A DNA stretch of 64,000 nucleotides from Gavia stellata (lineage: Eukaryota > Chordata > Aves > Gaviiformes > Gaviidae), in NCBI RefSeq assembly GCF_030936135.1, contig NC_082594.1, positions 20,084,879 to 20,148,878 on the forward strand. Reading direction: 5' to 3'. The notes beneath the pieces were generated by a model. The model had not been told where the DNA came from, made no database searches, and saw only the letters and a list, made by a program, of their open reading frames with translations. Each line of letters opens with the position of its first letter. The first letter of the stretch is position 1. Below are positions 23,101-35,567 of the stretch, in pieces. The translations under genes and the position numbers were made by a program.

Positions 23101-26100
23101 GGAAAGCAGGAAAAAAAGGGGGTGAGCTCCCACAGATACAGTGGAACATGAACAGGCAGGGTTGTTTTCATAGGGTAAAATGGCAAATCTGAATGCTACT
23201 GGCCTCTAAAGGGCCAGATCTACCCATAAAATGGGAACAGTGAGGTGACTACAACCACCACATGGCCTACAGCTCACTCAGTGCAGCACGTAGCACGAAG
23301 GGGGTGGAGGTGCATGCAGACTCCTTAGTCCCTTCCCCTCTGCACAGCTCAATCTCTCTTACTAGCTGATGAACTGTTCAGGTAAATGTCATCACTACAG
23401 AGTGAAAGCTCTTCAAAGAAAACAAAAAATAAATGAAAAGGGATAATGCCAAGTGAAAACAGTAGCACAGGAGACTCCAAGGCCTTGTCTACACAAGAAT
23501 ACTGTACCAATTTAACATTAGTTTCCAGCTGTCATCGATGAAAACTCTGATTTTATATAGCCAAATTCTAAAATGGAGAAAAAAATAAACCCCAAGTTAG
23601 AAGGAACACTACGGAAAAATTAACTCACTCAAAAATTCTGACAGTCTTTGGTCCCCTGTACATTTGGTCCACCCATAATTATGAAGTTGTGATCATCTGG
23701 AAACCAGTACTCTTTGAAATAGAGTGCAGCTTCTACGCCCAAATGTAACCGTGTGCCCCTATCCAGAGAAGTTTGGAAACCTGCAGTCCCCAGGTCAGCT
23801 GAGGCAGGTGCCCCATGTGCCCTTGCACCATTGCTCATCCCATAAAGACTGAAAATGTAGCTTGCTCCAGAGGTCAGATCCTTCTAGATCCACAACACTA
23901 CTCTAGAGGAAGCTCCTCTTCTGGGGGGGAAGGCAGGCAGGAGGTGGGATCCGTTTTTACAAAGCCACCTCAAAAAACCACTCTCATTGTAAAGCACACA
24001 ACTGCTTCTTCAGAGCTTTTACCAAGAGACTGCACCGAAGGTGACTGGCTAACACTTCTCTGCCAAAGAGACAGTGCCAACCTAACTCATGTCTGTAAGT
24101 CAGGCTTCCCCAACTGCCCACGTAACTTAGAAATACCATTTGGTAAGCGTACAAGCAGGAGAACACACTGCTGCTTTGCCAGTTTCCAGTGCTCATTGTT
24201 TTATGGTACCCTAAAGATGTCACCTCAGTGTAATAAAATGTCCCTTAGCTGAAGGGGAAAGGAAAGACTACTGAAAGGCCAAGGAGTAGGAATACAACTG
24301 GAAAGCCACCCTGTTCACTGCTGGGACGGGGGGAGCAAGAGGATGGTGTTAGCCTCTCAGGTCTTTTACCAAGAATATAAAAAGCACATATGCAACTTCA
24401 GAAAAGCTTTTATTCTAGAGTAACTTGGACCTAAAGACAGATAGCACGAAATGGAGCTAAATATAGTTTGTCGGTATTTTTCCCAAGCCACCCAAGTCAG
24501 TATTTGAGACAAACAGCTCATCATCTATAGTGTTTGCAACACATATCAAGAAAAGCTGGACAATGGTGTGCAACCGTAATGAAAATCACCTGGAAGGGGC
24601 TGCAATCACCTGCCTGGAGGTGAACAAGTCCCAGTCAGATGGGCTGAAAAGTTACTCTAAGGCTGGACACATGCCCTACTACCTTAAAACCAGGGAGGTA
24701 CTGCGCTCTGCTCAAGCTTCAGTTCTGTAATGCGTACAGGGATCCATATCCTACGTCCACAGACAACAATCAGAGGGGTGGCCAACCTAACCCACAAAGA
24801 GGAGCTAAGGGAGTCTGTCCCAACCATAGTAAAAGCCCAGGCAGAGAAAGGATATCTCCTACTGGAAACAATTTTTCAGATCTTTAAAGCATAACAAGGG
24901 TTGATTGTCAATGATTTGACAAGATACTGGGAGTACTGCCAAATGCACTTTCACAGGAATGACTGACAGGACAAAGTGTATGAAATACACCAGTCTAAAG
25001 TAATTTAGACAAAAAAACCCTCCTGCTAGCTAGCATGGTCTAGCCAGAAGGAATGGAGAAATGCTAAGCCATACCTACATCTGTTTTGTAGAGTCTTCTA
25101 ATACAAATCAAAACTTCTCAAACATCTGAGAGGTCATCCTCAAGCACAGGCAGCCAGCTTGTTCCCCTGCAGTCAACTGGAAAAAATTCAAAAACTCAAG
25201 CTTTTGGGGCCCAGGTGCCATGAAAAGAACGGCCTCTGAGCAGGATAGCCAAGCCGGAGGATGTCAGAAAAGCAGAACTGACAGACCCGCCCACAAACCT
25301 GAAGTAGTTTTCTTAGGTACTGATGGTTTTGTGGAATAGGCAAAGAGGGACAAGGCAGGATTTGTGGACCAGGAGCAGCTCACCTGCCACGGATCTGAGA
25401 ACAGCTCCATTTATTTCAGGATTGAGTCTGGATAACTTTTTGTTAATGTCCATGGCAAACGGTTCAAGAGGAAAGCTGTACTAGTTCAGATCAAGGGTTG
25501 ATACTGGTCATTCTTCTATCCTGAAGGGTTGACACTGGTCATTCTTCCATCCTGAAGGCAGCCAAAAGCAGCTGTCTCAGAAGGAGCGAGATAAGGCAAG
25601 TATATGTGATACCTGCCCACTCTATACTCTCCCAGACTTTAACCATTTTCCACTAAGGGGCTTGTTTCTGCATCTGAAGTGATTTATTTTGTGAATGCAG
25701 TTCTCTTAGAGATGCTTTTCCACTATCCCTTAAATTCAGAGAAAGTTTTTTAATCTCTAATGTTGGCTGGTAGGAAGTTTTATTTTATGAATAACTACCT
25801 CTTCTTGCTGTGAACAAGGCTACTAGCTTCACGTGATGCAAATACTTCGTGTATCGGAAGAAAAAGCAAATGGTAGAGCCCTCGTACACTCTCTCCACAC
25901 CACTCCACGCCATTTCACAGACACCTGTAAGTCATCCCCCTTCCCTCACTCTGCAGGTTGGCTCTTTTCTAGCCTGAAGGGTCTTAACCCACTCCATTGA
26001 CGGCTTGACAAAAGTCTTTCCATGCATTTGCTCATCCTTGTTAAACGCTTCTAATATACCCTTTTTTCAGATGAAGAGACTAGAACTCTACACAGTATCT

Positions 26101-26954
26101 AAGAGATGGGTGATCACATATTTATGCTGTTGTTTTCTGATGTTTTCTGTTACAGTCTATTTCTTTTCCTAAAAAATTCTAACATTTGAGGTGTTATTCT
26201 GGCTGCCACCAAACACTGATATGATGTTTTTGGAGAACGACATATCATAATCCCAAAGTCTCCTGCCTGAGTGGGAATGAGAACACGATTAAGTAGAATT
26301 TACGAAGAGTTTTAAAAGGATCTGCCAAGAGCTCAAAGAACAAAACTAAACAGCAGTTCTGGTCCCTTCATCTCAACAAAAAGCAGAGAAAATACTGAAA
26401 CTAGAAAAGGTTCAAGAAGGGTAGTGAGATATCCAAAGACTAGAATAGCTTTTCTAGGGGAATGAGTGTAAGGAAGTAACTGAGAAGGGCTATGACAGAG
26501 CCTGTAATCACGAGTGGCATGAACAGCATGGGCAGAGATTGACTGTTTTCCAAGGCAAGAACCAGAAGACAACAAGTGTGAGCTGCAAGAGCCTGGTTCA
26601 AAAAAAAAAAAATAAATCGGAAGGAGCTGGTTCTTGACACAAGGTGTTGCTCAGCTACAGAATCCCCACCAGTGACGAAATTTCACAGTGCTTCAAAGTG
26701 ACACGGAAAAGTTTATAGAAGAGAAACTCTCAAGAGGATTACTAAATACATAGAAACTGCATTGGATTCAAAAGGGAAGGTCTGGAGGCCAGGTGGCTAC
26801 TTGACGGAGAAGTAAAGCATGATGTATTCTAGCCCAGTTCTCGACCTTTTTAGTAAGAACCGTCAGAGAGGGAGAGTAGGCTGGGCTCAGAACCGCTGTT
26901 ATCCTCCTCCATGTGAATGACGAAACACTTGAGGGTTTCTGAAGAAAGCCCCTT
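20190..26954 (-). other. EEF1AKMT1: EEF1AKMT1 5' intron (inferred), no exon recognised
   Basis: This stretch runs from the first coding exon to the CpG island. If the untranslated first exon is in the island, this is one intron of about 7.3 kb. I found no sequence resembling a known protein on either strand. Modest open frames at 20850-21370 and 23815-24252 show no recognisable domain. A moderately GC-rich patch lies at about 22600-22860. A 31-bp tandem duplication lies at 25493-25554. Confidence 0.55.
25493..25554. repeat. 31-bp tandem duplication (two copies)
   Basis: A unit starting AAGGGTTGATACTGGTCATT (25493-25523) is repeated directly at 25524-25554 with two substitutions, and the next few bases begin a third partial copy. 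No function is apparent. Confidence 0.9.
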
Positions 26955-27420
26955 TTTCGCGCACCCTCTTGTATTTAATTGCTTTGAGCGCCCACTGCTG
27001 CAAGTGCGCAGCCCCCGCGCCTCTCCCGGAGCGAGGGGCGAGCCCACCGCCGCCCTCCAGCCCTCTCCTCAGCCGCCGTCTACCCCGAGCGGCGGGGAGC
27101 AGAGAGCAGCCGGCCGCCGGCACGCTCCGCGCCGACCCAACGCCGCCGCGGCTGCCGCGCCCGCCCCCCGCCTCCGCAGCCCCTTCCGAGCTGGCAGCGG
27201 CGCGTCCCGGCCGCAGGGGCCGCGACAGCCCTGCGCCTCCCCCAGCCCCGGGGCACTACAGGCCACCCCGCTGGGAGGGGCCCCGCGGCCCGCAAACGAC
27301 ACTCGCGCGCACCCGCCGCGGCCTCTCCGCTGCGGGAGACCCGGGCCGGGGGCCGAGCAGGCCCCGGCGCCGCCGCCCTCGGAGACGGGAGTGCCGGCCG
27401 CCCTCAGGGGGAGGAGAGGC

Positions 27421-27435
27421 GGGCGGGCGGGCGGG
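27421..27435 (+). repeat. (GGGC)n G-quadruplex-prone tract on + strand
   Basis: Four GGG runs separated by single C residues occur at 27421-27435, meeting the usual sequence rule for an intramolecular G-quadruplex with one-base loops. The tract lies just inside the predicted first intron on the strand opposite to EEF1AKMT1 sense. Confidence 0.85.
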
Positions 27436-27507
27436 CGCGCGGCCTGCCCGGCTGCACCGCTCCCCAGACCCACACCCACACCCAGCCCGCCTCCTCTCGC
27501 CACTCAC

Positions 27508-27560
27508 CGGCCGCCAGATCCCCCCGCGCACGCGGACCTCCCTCGCCCCGCCCCGCCCCG
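27508..27560 (-). other. EEF1AKMT1: Predicted untranslated exon 1 of EEF1AKMT1 (3' border at 27508)
   Basis: The - strand reads ...GGCGGCCG then GTGAGTGG, a near-perfect donor with GT at 27507-27506. It sits about 40 bp downstream of the GC-box array and about 145 bp downstream of the CCAAT box in the - direction, the expected spacing for exon 1 of a CpG-island promoter. It would splice to the acceptor at 20191-20190. The transcription start is only guessed as within or just downstream of the GC boxes, so the upper boundary is approximate. This is inference, with no transcript seen. Confidence 0.45.
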
Positions 27561-27573
27561 CCCCGCCCCGCCC
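27544..27573 (-). promoter_or_regulatory. EEF1AKMT1: GC-box (Sp1-type) array, six CGCCC units
   Basis: Six head-to-tail CGCCC units read as repeated GGGGCGG on the - strand, giving overlapping Sp1/KLF consensus sites and also several GGGG runs able to form a G-quadruplex on the - strand. It lies between the CCAAT box and the predicted exon 1 donor. Confidence 0.75.
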
Positions 27574-27650
27574 CAGCGCCGCGCGCAGCGGTGCCGCGCG
27601 CCCCCTGCCGGGGAGTTCGGCAGGGCGGCGATCCCAGCGGCCGCTCTCCC

Positions 27651-27655
27651 ATTGG
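27651..27655 (-). promoter_or_regulatory. EEF1AKMT1: CCAAT box (NF-Y type)
   Basis: The - strand reads GCAGCCAATGGGAGAG, a good NF-Y context (CCAAT with an RRCCAAT-like flank). It is about 80 bp upstream, in the - direction, of the GC-box array, which suits a - strand promoter. Confidence 0.6.
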
Positions 27656-30600
27656 CTGCAACGGCCGCCACGGAGCCACGGCCGCGGGCGGGGTGGGGCC
27701 AGGCGCTGCCCCCGCTCCCGCTGCCGCCGCCCGTCCCCGTTGGCAGGGCGCCCGGGCCGGGGTGGTGCCCTGCGCCTATACCGGCGGCGGCCTGCGCAGC
27801 GCCTCCGCCTGCCCCCGCCGCGGTGCCCCCACCCTGCCCCTCGCGCCCCGCCGAGCCACGTACACGCTCTGGCGGGTGTCCGCGGGCGCGCGCGTGTCGC
27901 GCGAGCCGGACCCGCGGCGCAGCCGCCTGAGGGGGCTGCCGGGGCGCTGCTCCGCCGGCACCCGGACGGAAGCCTTGGTTTCGCTCTGCCTTCACCACTG
28001 CGGTGGTTCGGGTGGCTTGAAAGCGACCTGCAGAGCCGTTTCCAGCTTAAATACGAGCTTCAGAAAAAGACAGGACCCGCGCAGAGAGCCGTGGCCGTGA
28101 ACCGCCCCGGCGCAGGTTCCTCGCAGCCCGGAGCGCTGCTGCTGCCGGTTCTCGGCAGCTTCGCCCGCCCTTCGTCCCCCTCTTTCTGCGGGGTCAGGCC
28201 CAGGGGAAAGTGGTGTGAAGTATTTATTTCCGCGGATACAGACATTTTAGATAGGCTGTACCTCACGGTAGACATCCATAGGTAGCCAGTCATGTTAGAC
28301 TTGGAAATGATGGATGTATCTCCAGTTAGATGCTAAGTGTTCAAAAGCCATGAGCTTTGACTTCAACAGCAGCCTAGCTCCCCACACTCTTTTTCATGAT
28401 CTGGCCCTCCTGTCCAGTCTCTCAATTGGAATTCAACACTATCAAGTTGGAACAAGCTCCATTTCTTGCATACAGACAGGAGTCGAGCTGCTGCTTAGGC
28501 AGTTTCAAAGGATAGCAAGTTCTGAACTATGTTCTTTGTTTCAATTAATTCACTGTGTCTTTCCCTTTGGGCATACAAACTTCTCATCTCCCCGTGCGCA
28601 AGGCACTTGTCTGGCACTTCTTGTCGTCTCATATTGCCCCAAAACAAAAACTTAAGAACTTCCGCACCACTGGGTTTTTTTATTCCTTCTTATAAAGCCT
28701 GGTCTCGCCCTGATAATTTGTAAAAAGCATTTTCATAACATTGTCTTTCTATGGTTCAGTGACTCGCCTATAAGCCAACACATAGAAGGCAGCCTGTCAG
28801 ACTATTTATAATTAACACCACAGCAGACTCTCCTCACATTCTCCAGAGCTAGATGTTCCTGTCAGCAATGAGTTGCATAAGAAACTGCTGTTTTACCTAC
28901 AACCTGTTGAATCTTTACCTGCTGCAACACTCTTCTGGGGCTGAATGGAAAGTCTTGGACTCAGCACTGGGCGCCTAAAAGCAGAGCAGAATTATTTCCT
29001 TGGAAGACAGAAGCACTAAATTCTGATAAAATATTTTTGCAGCACAGCTTATGTAGGCAGCAGAAAATAAAATTTTCTTGCCAAAGCAGGATGTGGGGAT
29101 AGGCGGATTTTTCCTTCAGATCCCCATACTTTTTACCTCATTCTCTTTCATTTAGAAACAAGGTTATGCAAGACAGTAGAGAACTCTGGGCTTTTCCATT
29201 TGGTCTTAAATGAATTCCAAGCAGTCTGGATCTAGCATTCAGTGCATTACCCCCTCTGGCTTCTTTGAAAGGTCTTGCCAAAAAAGGACTTCATCCCAGC
29301 ATAGAAGACTGTCCTACATGGAGTGCACCCGTATCCATTCATGTGACCACCACTGCTGTAATTTAAAACAAACAAAAATACCCCTTTTCCCTGCATTGCT
29401 GCAAAGTGACAGTTATCTGACACCTGCACAATATTACTGAATGCAGTAAGAAATCGGGTTTAGATTCTACAAAGAAGTGACACTTAAGTAATTTTCCTAT
29501 TTCATACATGTTTCTAGAGCATTTTATGTGAAAAATATTCCACACAGGGCTGACAATGAAAGTATAGAGGAGACTGGGCAGACACATACTCTCAGTCCAG
29601 ATTTCCCAGAGCAACAGTCCCCCATGTGACGAGCAATTCCTCCTCACCAGGAAGGTGACATCATGTAAGGGCATGTGGCTGTGGGGGGGCTGGCAGGGCG
29701 AAATTTAGGTTATATCAGATACTACTTGGCAGCAAACAGACAGCTCAAAACCTTGCTTGAATCCACGTTACTGTTCTAGAAGGAAAGCTCAGGTGGAGCT
29801 GGAGTGACCCTGTAGAAAGGAAAACAAGTTACATCTTGCAATACAACTTCTTTGGGATGCGAGGACAAACGAACCGCAAATACGGGAACACCTGTAAAGT
29901 GCACCCTGCAAGAAATTTATTATTAATTACAAGGTTTTATTGTTTCCTAATATTTTTTGCAAAAAGGTATTTCTAGGTAAGCTATCTCCCCTATCCTTTC
30001 ACCAACAGACCCCTGTCACACAGCAGTGACACTGGCGTCTTGAACCTGACGGCATGGACTACTGCTACTTTACTAATGTATTTGCTAGTACTCTTATGTC
30101 GGACCAGATCAGGAACAGAGCATGAAGCAGAGTTTTTAAAAAACCAGTTCTATCCTGGTAATAGCAACTTATTACTTGTAAGGCTTTTGTGTTTTGAGGT
30201 TTGTTTTTATTTTATAGTCTATTGTATTTTTTCTTTACTAATGAGAAAGTCTATACTTTTGAGTCCTCTTGCTGTAGCACAAACCATAGCCATATAAAAA
30301 AGTATAATCAGTTTTAACTAATATGAAAATAGATTATTAAATTCCAATTGTAGAATCTCTGCTGTTGCTGTTATGTCTAAAAAAATTCTTAATAGCTTCC
30401 CCCCCAAAAGTCTCGACATTTTTAAGACTGGCAAACCAACTGCACATTTCATTTGGAAGGCAGCCAAGCATGCAATGCTTTACAACCATACAAGGACTAC
30501 TTCTAGTTAACATCCACAAAATCCTACTTTTGAAGACAGAAAATACTAGAAGTGGAAATACTCTACTTGCAGAACAACCTGCAACATCTCATCTTTGTAA

Positions 30601-33600
30601 GAGGGCTTACCGAACTACTTCTTTCAAGACCGAGCTGTTCTCCTACAGATGCAGGATAGAACGTGCACTAGAGCCCTGTGGGGTACCTCTGTGGGCCAGG
30701 TGCATCACAGCTTCCTGAGACCTTGGGTCACGCAGTAGGACAGATTATCAGTCAGCCTTTTAAAAGCTTGCAGTCACTCTCTGAATTCAAGTACAGTAGT
30801 AAGTTTTCATCATCAAACAGTTTATGGACTCCCAACTGTTTCTCTATTGGCGATGCAAATCATCTTAGAAACGTGATCACAGTGACTTCTTTCTATTTAG
30901 CCAAGCTTTATGGACCCCTTGGAAGTAATTCGGGGACCACAAAAATGGCTACAGACTTCGGATTGAAAAATGCTCTACTGAAGTGACTACTAGTCACTTA
31001 ATACCATCTAGTGGTGTTGACATTTTAAATGGATTTTAGAAGTAATTTAAAAAAAAAAACCAAACAACAAAACTGCAACAGGATTACCAGTATCTATATA
31101 CCTTTGTACATTTTAATATCCCCATTGATTTTACTATGCCATATTGCCACTGATTTATGCTATTCTCTCAAAAAATGCCCTGAGATACGTGCTAACATAC
31201 AAACTTCATGGAATTTTCTGGTTAGAGCCTTCTCATGGTTGTTTTTGCTTGTATCCCTGCCCCCCCGCCCCCGATGTAATCACTCTGCCATCACAAGAAG
31301 CAGGAAGGAAAATATATAAAATATATTTAGCAAAACCAGTAAAATTAAAGTGGAACAGAAAATTCAGTCAAGTAGCAAACATTATGTACAGCAGCAGATT
31401 TTACAGTTTTTCCTACACATACCTCTACACTTATTTCACACACACTTTTTAAGGAGGAGGAAGGAAATAGGAATAAGCTAGTGTTAAGAAAACATTTTTT
31501 TTCCTGAACGATAAACAGGGTTTATCACTGTTCTTTGCTTTTGAAAGTCCAATTCAGACTATATATACCTCTAACAAAAATAAGAGAAGGAAACCATTTT
31601 CTCAGTCCCTAGAGTAAAATTACACTGTCATTTTATGGACTATACTGGTATCTTAAATAGTTACACTCACAGGATCTAGACATTATCTGGCCATCTTAAG
31701 GGATGTAGGTAACAAACATTTTAACCACGATACAAAACAGGTATCCTATTTTTCCAGCTTTCCTGAGGCTGAGTGAATTGTTTAAATACATGTGCGCTTA
31801 TAAAAATCCGTGTTACAGTACATTTTTAACAGTAGTTTGTTAAGAAATCATGAAAGTGCATTAACAGCCTAAAAGCAGGCAAGAAGTACTTCAGAAGAAC
31901 AGCCTCTCCTTAAAGTGGCAGAAGAATGTTAAACCTTCCCCAAAGTAGTGTTGATATTGTGTGAGGACATCAGCAGTCTTCCTAAATGCTCCATAGTGGT
32001 GGGGTTTTGGCTTTGGGTTTTTTTCTGAGTTACAACAATTATTTGAATGAACAGAAGACCATTAGAAGTATCGGTGCAGTTCTAAAATTAAAGTGGATGT
32101 CCTGACCACTTACTAAACCAAGTTATGAATGAGGCTTTCAAATCAATACTTGTGTTGGGAGTCTAGGGATTACTTTCATTCAGTAAACACCAAACACAGA
32201 GACTGGAAGCAGTTTGAATATGCCACAAACCCAAACTGCATCATCCAAACCATTAAGTTAAAGCAAATCAAACAGATACGCCTTCGCAACCATGAACAGT
32301 AGGCCAGACACAGAGGGGAAGAAAAGGGAAGTACATCACACCCAAAGCTCTGCATTACTTTAACTTGCAAAGGCAACAGTGTCAGAAAAATCAAATCTGG
32401 TAACATCTGAGAGATGTTAAGGTGAGAACAGTTGTTCCACGACTTTCAAATATAGACGGGAGAAAAACTAGTAATGAGTTCGAGTAATGAGTTATGTATC
32501 AGTCACACTGGGCAACTTCAGCATTCTCTTCAGAGATGTAGATTTTCTGGAATGTTTCCCAAAATAAAGATTTTATTATTTAATTAACAAAACTCACACC
32601 AATAGTATCACATTTCATACAATTCCAAAATAGCACTTTCTCTTTTCCCCCCAAAATGTGTTGATGAAATGGCAGGCTTTTACTAATTCTTGTCAGGATG
32701 ACACAGGTTACCAAGTTATGGGATAACACTTACATTATGGATTTCTTTTTCTTCTTACACATTAGCTTAATTTATTTTTTTTTCTTCCCCATGAGGTTGC
32801 AAACTTTTTACTTTCTTCTCCTCCTCCTCCCCTCTCTTCCAGTTCATGTATCACCTCCTCCTTGGTTGAGCTGCCAGACAGATTCCACGTGGAAGGTTGA
32901 GCTTTCCCACCCTTCTACTTATAATACATGGCAAATCAGTGAATGAAAAAACCGCCACCAACTCCACCACTCATGAGTGAAGCAAATGTAAGTTTCATAA
33001 AGGCAAAATTGATGGGGTTTGGATACACTTACACAAACAAGTGTGAATAAAGGCTTTGTAGCCAAATCGTTCAAGTTTATTCCAGACCTTATATTTAAGA
33101 TATAGCTATATAGTTCCATTTTCTAGATGAAAGGCTCTTGGATATGCTGCTGTTATTAATCTTACTGGCTGCTTTCAGGGATTTGCTCAAAATTACCTTA
33201 AATGTTTCTGTCCTTCACCAAAATGCTCACTGAACTAAACCAGGACAATATAAATATATAATTGCAATAATTTTACGTTTGAAACCAGTAAAATTCTAGT
33301 TGATACATACAGCCAAGATGTATAGCAAGCTGTCACCAACATAGTTGTCACGTAGTTTTACTTTCAGGATTTGTGAAGTTTGTTTTTTCTTTTGTTTAAA
33401 AAAGATGTGAGTGCATGAAAGTAAGAGGGGAACAATAGAAAATAGCTGTAATTTATCCAAATGTATTTGTATTATAGCACATTAGGAACTGCTGCCTTTA
33501 ACTAACTTTTCTGATATTCATGAAGTAACATACTGTTGGATGTCCCTTATGTGGGAACAGATTACAAACTTAGAGAACATTTCTGTGCCAGATATTATCA

Positions 33601-34374
33601 GAAACTGTTCAGATTAAACCTACACAAAAAAAAATTCACGACCCAGAAATCAGTATTCCTTCTGGGTAGACAAACACCACCAGTAATAGTGACCTGAAAA
33701 GTCACCATTAAACTTTTTTTTGGAGGATGGGGGAAAGACTAATTTGATTATATACATACAGCCACTTCTGGTAATTGTAGTCCAGTGTGAGATACTCAGG
33801 TTGCACACCTAATCACATTTTTTTTTCTCTTGATGGACAAACTTATGCTGTAAGTGCTGTTGTAAATTAAAGTTACCCCATCAGCTTTAACTGAAATACT
33901 GCACATTCACAGTAGCCAAAGAACACGACGTGTAGCCTGAGGTTCCTATTTTTGTTTCTACCATAAGGAGGTATTACAAATGCTATTTCAGGGATTCAAC
34001 ACAGGTGAGATTTTAGAAAAATATTAAATAAGAATACACACAAATCACACACGGCCAAAACAAAATAATAAAAGGCTTTAGTGGAAAACAATTTTATCCT
34101 CCTCCTGCTTATGGATCTTAAAAATACAGAAAGTGTTCATTTCAAAATTGAAAATTCAGTTGTGATAAGGCTTGATTACACAGCCATTTCCCAAGTCTTA
34201 TTGCAACAAATTGTGAAATATTTCTATGCAACTTCATATCTTCAACTGTACAGGTAAAACAATACTTGAAATCAACTAGCACTTCAATCCCTGCATTTTT
34301 AATATATAAACTCAACATAGTACTGAATTATACATTTAAAATATTTACACACTTGACCAACAGCAGTACTAGCA

Positions 34375-34380
34375 TTTATT
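34375..34380 (-). terminator. XPO4: Candidate XPO4 polyadenylation signal
   Basis: This is the first canonical AATAAA on the - strand well clear of the XPO4 stop (TTTATT on +), implying a 3' UTR of about 5 kb. Others occur near 33076, 32770 and 32572, and an ATTAAA variant lies at 37701-37696, so usage is uncertain. Confidence 0.3.
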
Positions 34381-35348
34381 GCCTTAAAACTGCATGTTCA
34401 CTGCATGGAGGTTCCTTATTTTGCACAAAGGGAACATATAAAAGAGGATAATCTTTTTTTCCTAATTATAAACTCTAGAATGGTTCAGTGGGAGATTGAA
34501 GTGTGCTGGGGAATGCTATTAGAAAGGATTTTATCAATTTCAAGTATCAGGCTGTAATAGATTGGAAAATCACATGGGTAGTATCTTTCCCTTGAGGCTG
34601 GAAGGGTCTTCCAAATCTTTTATAAGAATGTCTTAAAAGAATAGGAAGAGCAGGGTAGGGAAAGGGAAGAAATGGAAAAGCAGAAGGGAAAGCCAGGGAT
34701 ATCTTATCTCTCAGTTGCTAGGGCCCCAGGAAATCTCATATTGAAAAAAGGGTTTTGTAAGACAGCTGAGAGCTTAAGGCTCTAGCGCAAATCACACTTC
34801 ATGGTTTGCTTCATGATTAGTGCTAGAAAGCATTAATCTCATTTACTTCAAAGAGGGCACAATCTACTCATATTAAAAGCAAATTTACAGGGGGGACAGG
34901 GCTGGGTCTTCAAATTTCAATTTATATCATTAGGCTTTGGTTATACTGAGTGACTGGAACAGATAAGGGAGAAATAAGTGGTGGTTGTTCCTTGCAGAAA
35001 AGTGTAAAAAACCCCAAACCAAACAAAAAAAACCGTACCACCACAAGTGGCACTTGTGACAAGTAGAGGCACCAAAGCCTGAATAACTAGCAACTGTTCT
35101 CTCGCTATTTAGACCAGGACCGAGGCACACTGGTGGGGAATCTTAACCTTATTCAAGAAGAATCCACCATTTCAATTGGCTGTAATTGAAATAACTACAA
35201 TTTACAGCAAGCATTACTGTACTGCAGTAGACCAGTCTTGGGGAATACTGCACCACTGCTGCCTCTACTGGGCTTTAATAATTATGAAAATCTTCTGTTT
35301 TCATTACAGTAAATCTTACACCTCACAAAACTAAAATTAAAATATTTA

Positions 35349-35567
35349 ATATTTACATAGCATCTCAGATCCTCAATGCATTTTATAGGCATAAACTAAT
35401 CCTCACAACAACCCTGTGAGGTAGGTAGGTAGGTATTATCGCTATTTTATCGACGACACAGTTCTAGCGACTTGCCAATGGCCACAGAGGATCCAGTGGA
35501 AAAACTGATACAAAATTAGAGGAGCCTGGCTCCTACTCCTGCGCTTATATTCATCAAGCTACTTCCA
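35349..35567 (+). mobile_element. MIR/CORE-type SINE, degenerate
   Basis: The + strand follows the MIR/CORE-SINE order: TTTACATAGCATCTCAGATC, then ACTAATCCTCACAACAACCC, then TGTGAGGTAGGTAGG, then ATTATCGCTATTTTATCGAC, then CGACTTGCCAATGGCCACAG, and finally CTGGCTCCTACTCCTGCGCT. This matches the classical 'taatcctcacaacaaccctatgaggtaggta...attatccccattttacaga...gacttgcccaaggtcacac' consensus. The tRNA-derived head is not visible. A short (GTAG)n expansion (35421-35435) has grown from the GAGGTAGGTA core. Such elements predate the bird lineage. Confidence 0.8.

Larger units (their letters stand above)
26955..28215. promoter_or_regulatory. EEF1AKMT1: CpG island, probable EEF1AKMT1 promoter
   Basis: This is about 1.2 kb of very GC-rich, CpG-dense DNA in an otherwise AT-rich, CpG-poor window, and the only one of its kind here. 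It lies between the 5' end of EEF1AKMT1 (coding start at 20185, which needs an upstream untranslated exon) and the 3' end of XPO4, both on the - strand. The simplest reading is the EEF1AKMT1 promoter, possibly bidirectional. It contains six consecutive CGCCC units (27544-27573), an inverted CCAAT box (27651-27655) and a strong - strand donor (27507-27506). Long open frames across it arise from GC richness (few stop codons) and carry no protein domain I recognise. Confidence 0.85.

Noticed and set aside
23815-24252. 145-codon + strand frame
   Set aside because: There is no similarity I recognise. It lies in the inferred EEF1AKMT1 5' intron and has typical chance length.
27544-27573. Six CGCCC units as a possible CRISPR or other spaced array
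   Set aside because: The units are contiguous without spacers. This is a GC-box tandem tract in a vertebrate promoter.
26917-28285. Long open frames (up to 438 codons) across the CpG island on both strands
   Set aside because: Stop codons are scarce in such GC-rich DNA. The translations are low-complexity Pro/Arg/Ala and differ in every frame, with no domain or splice context.
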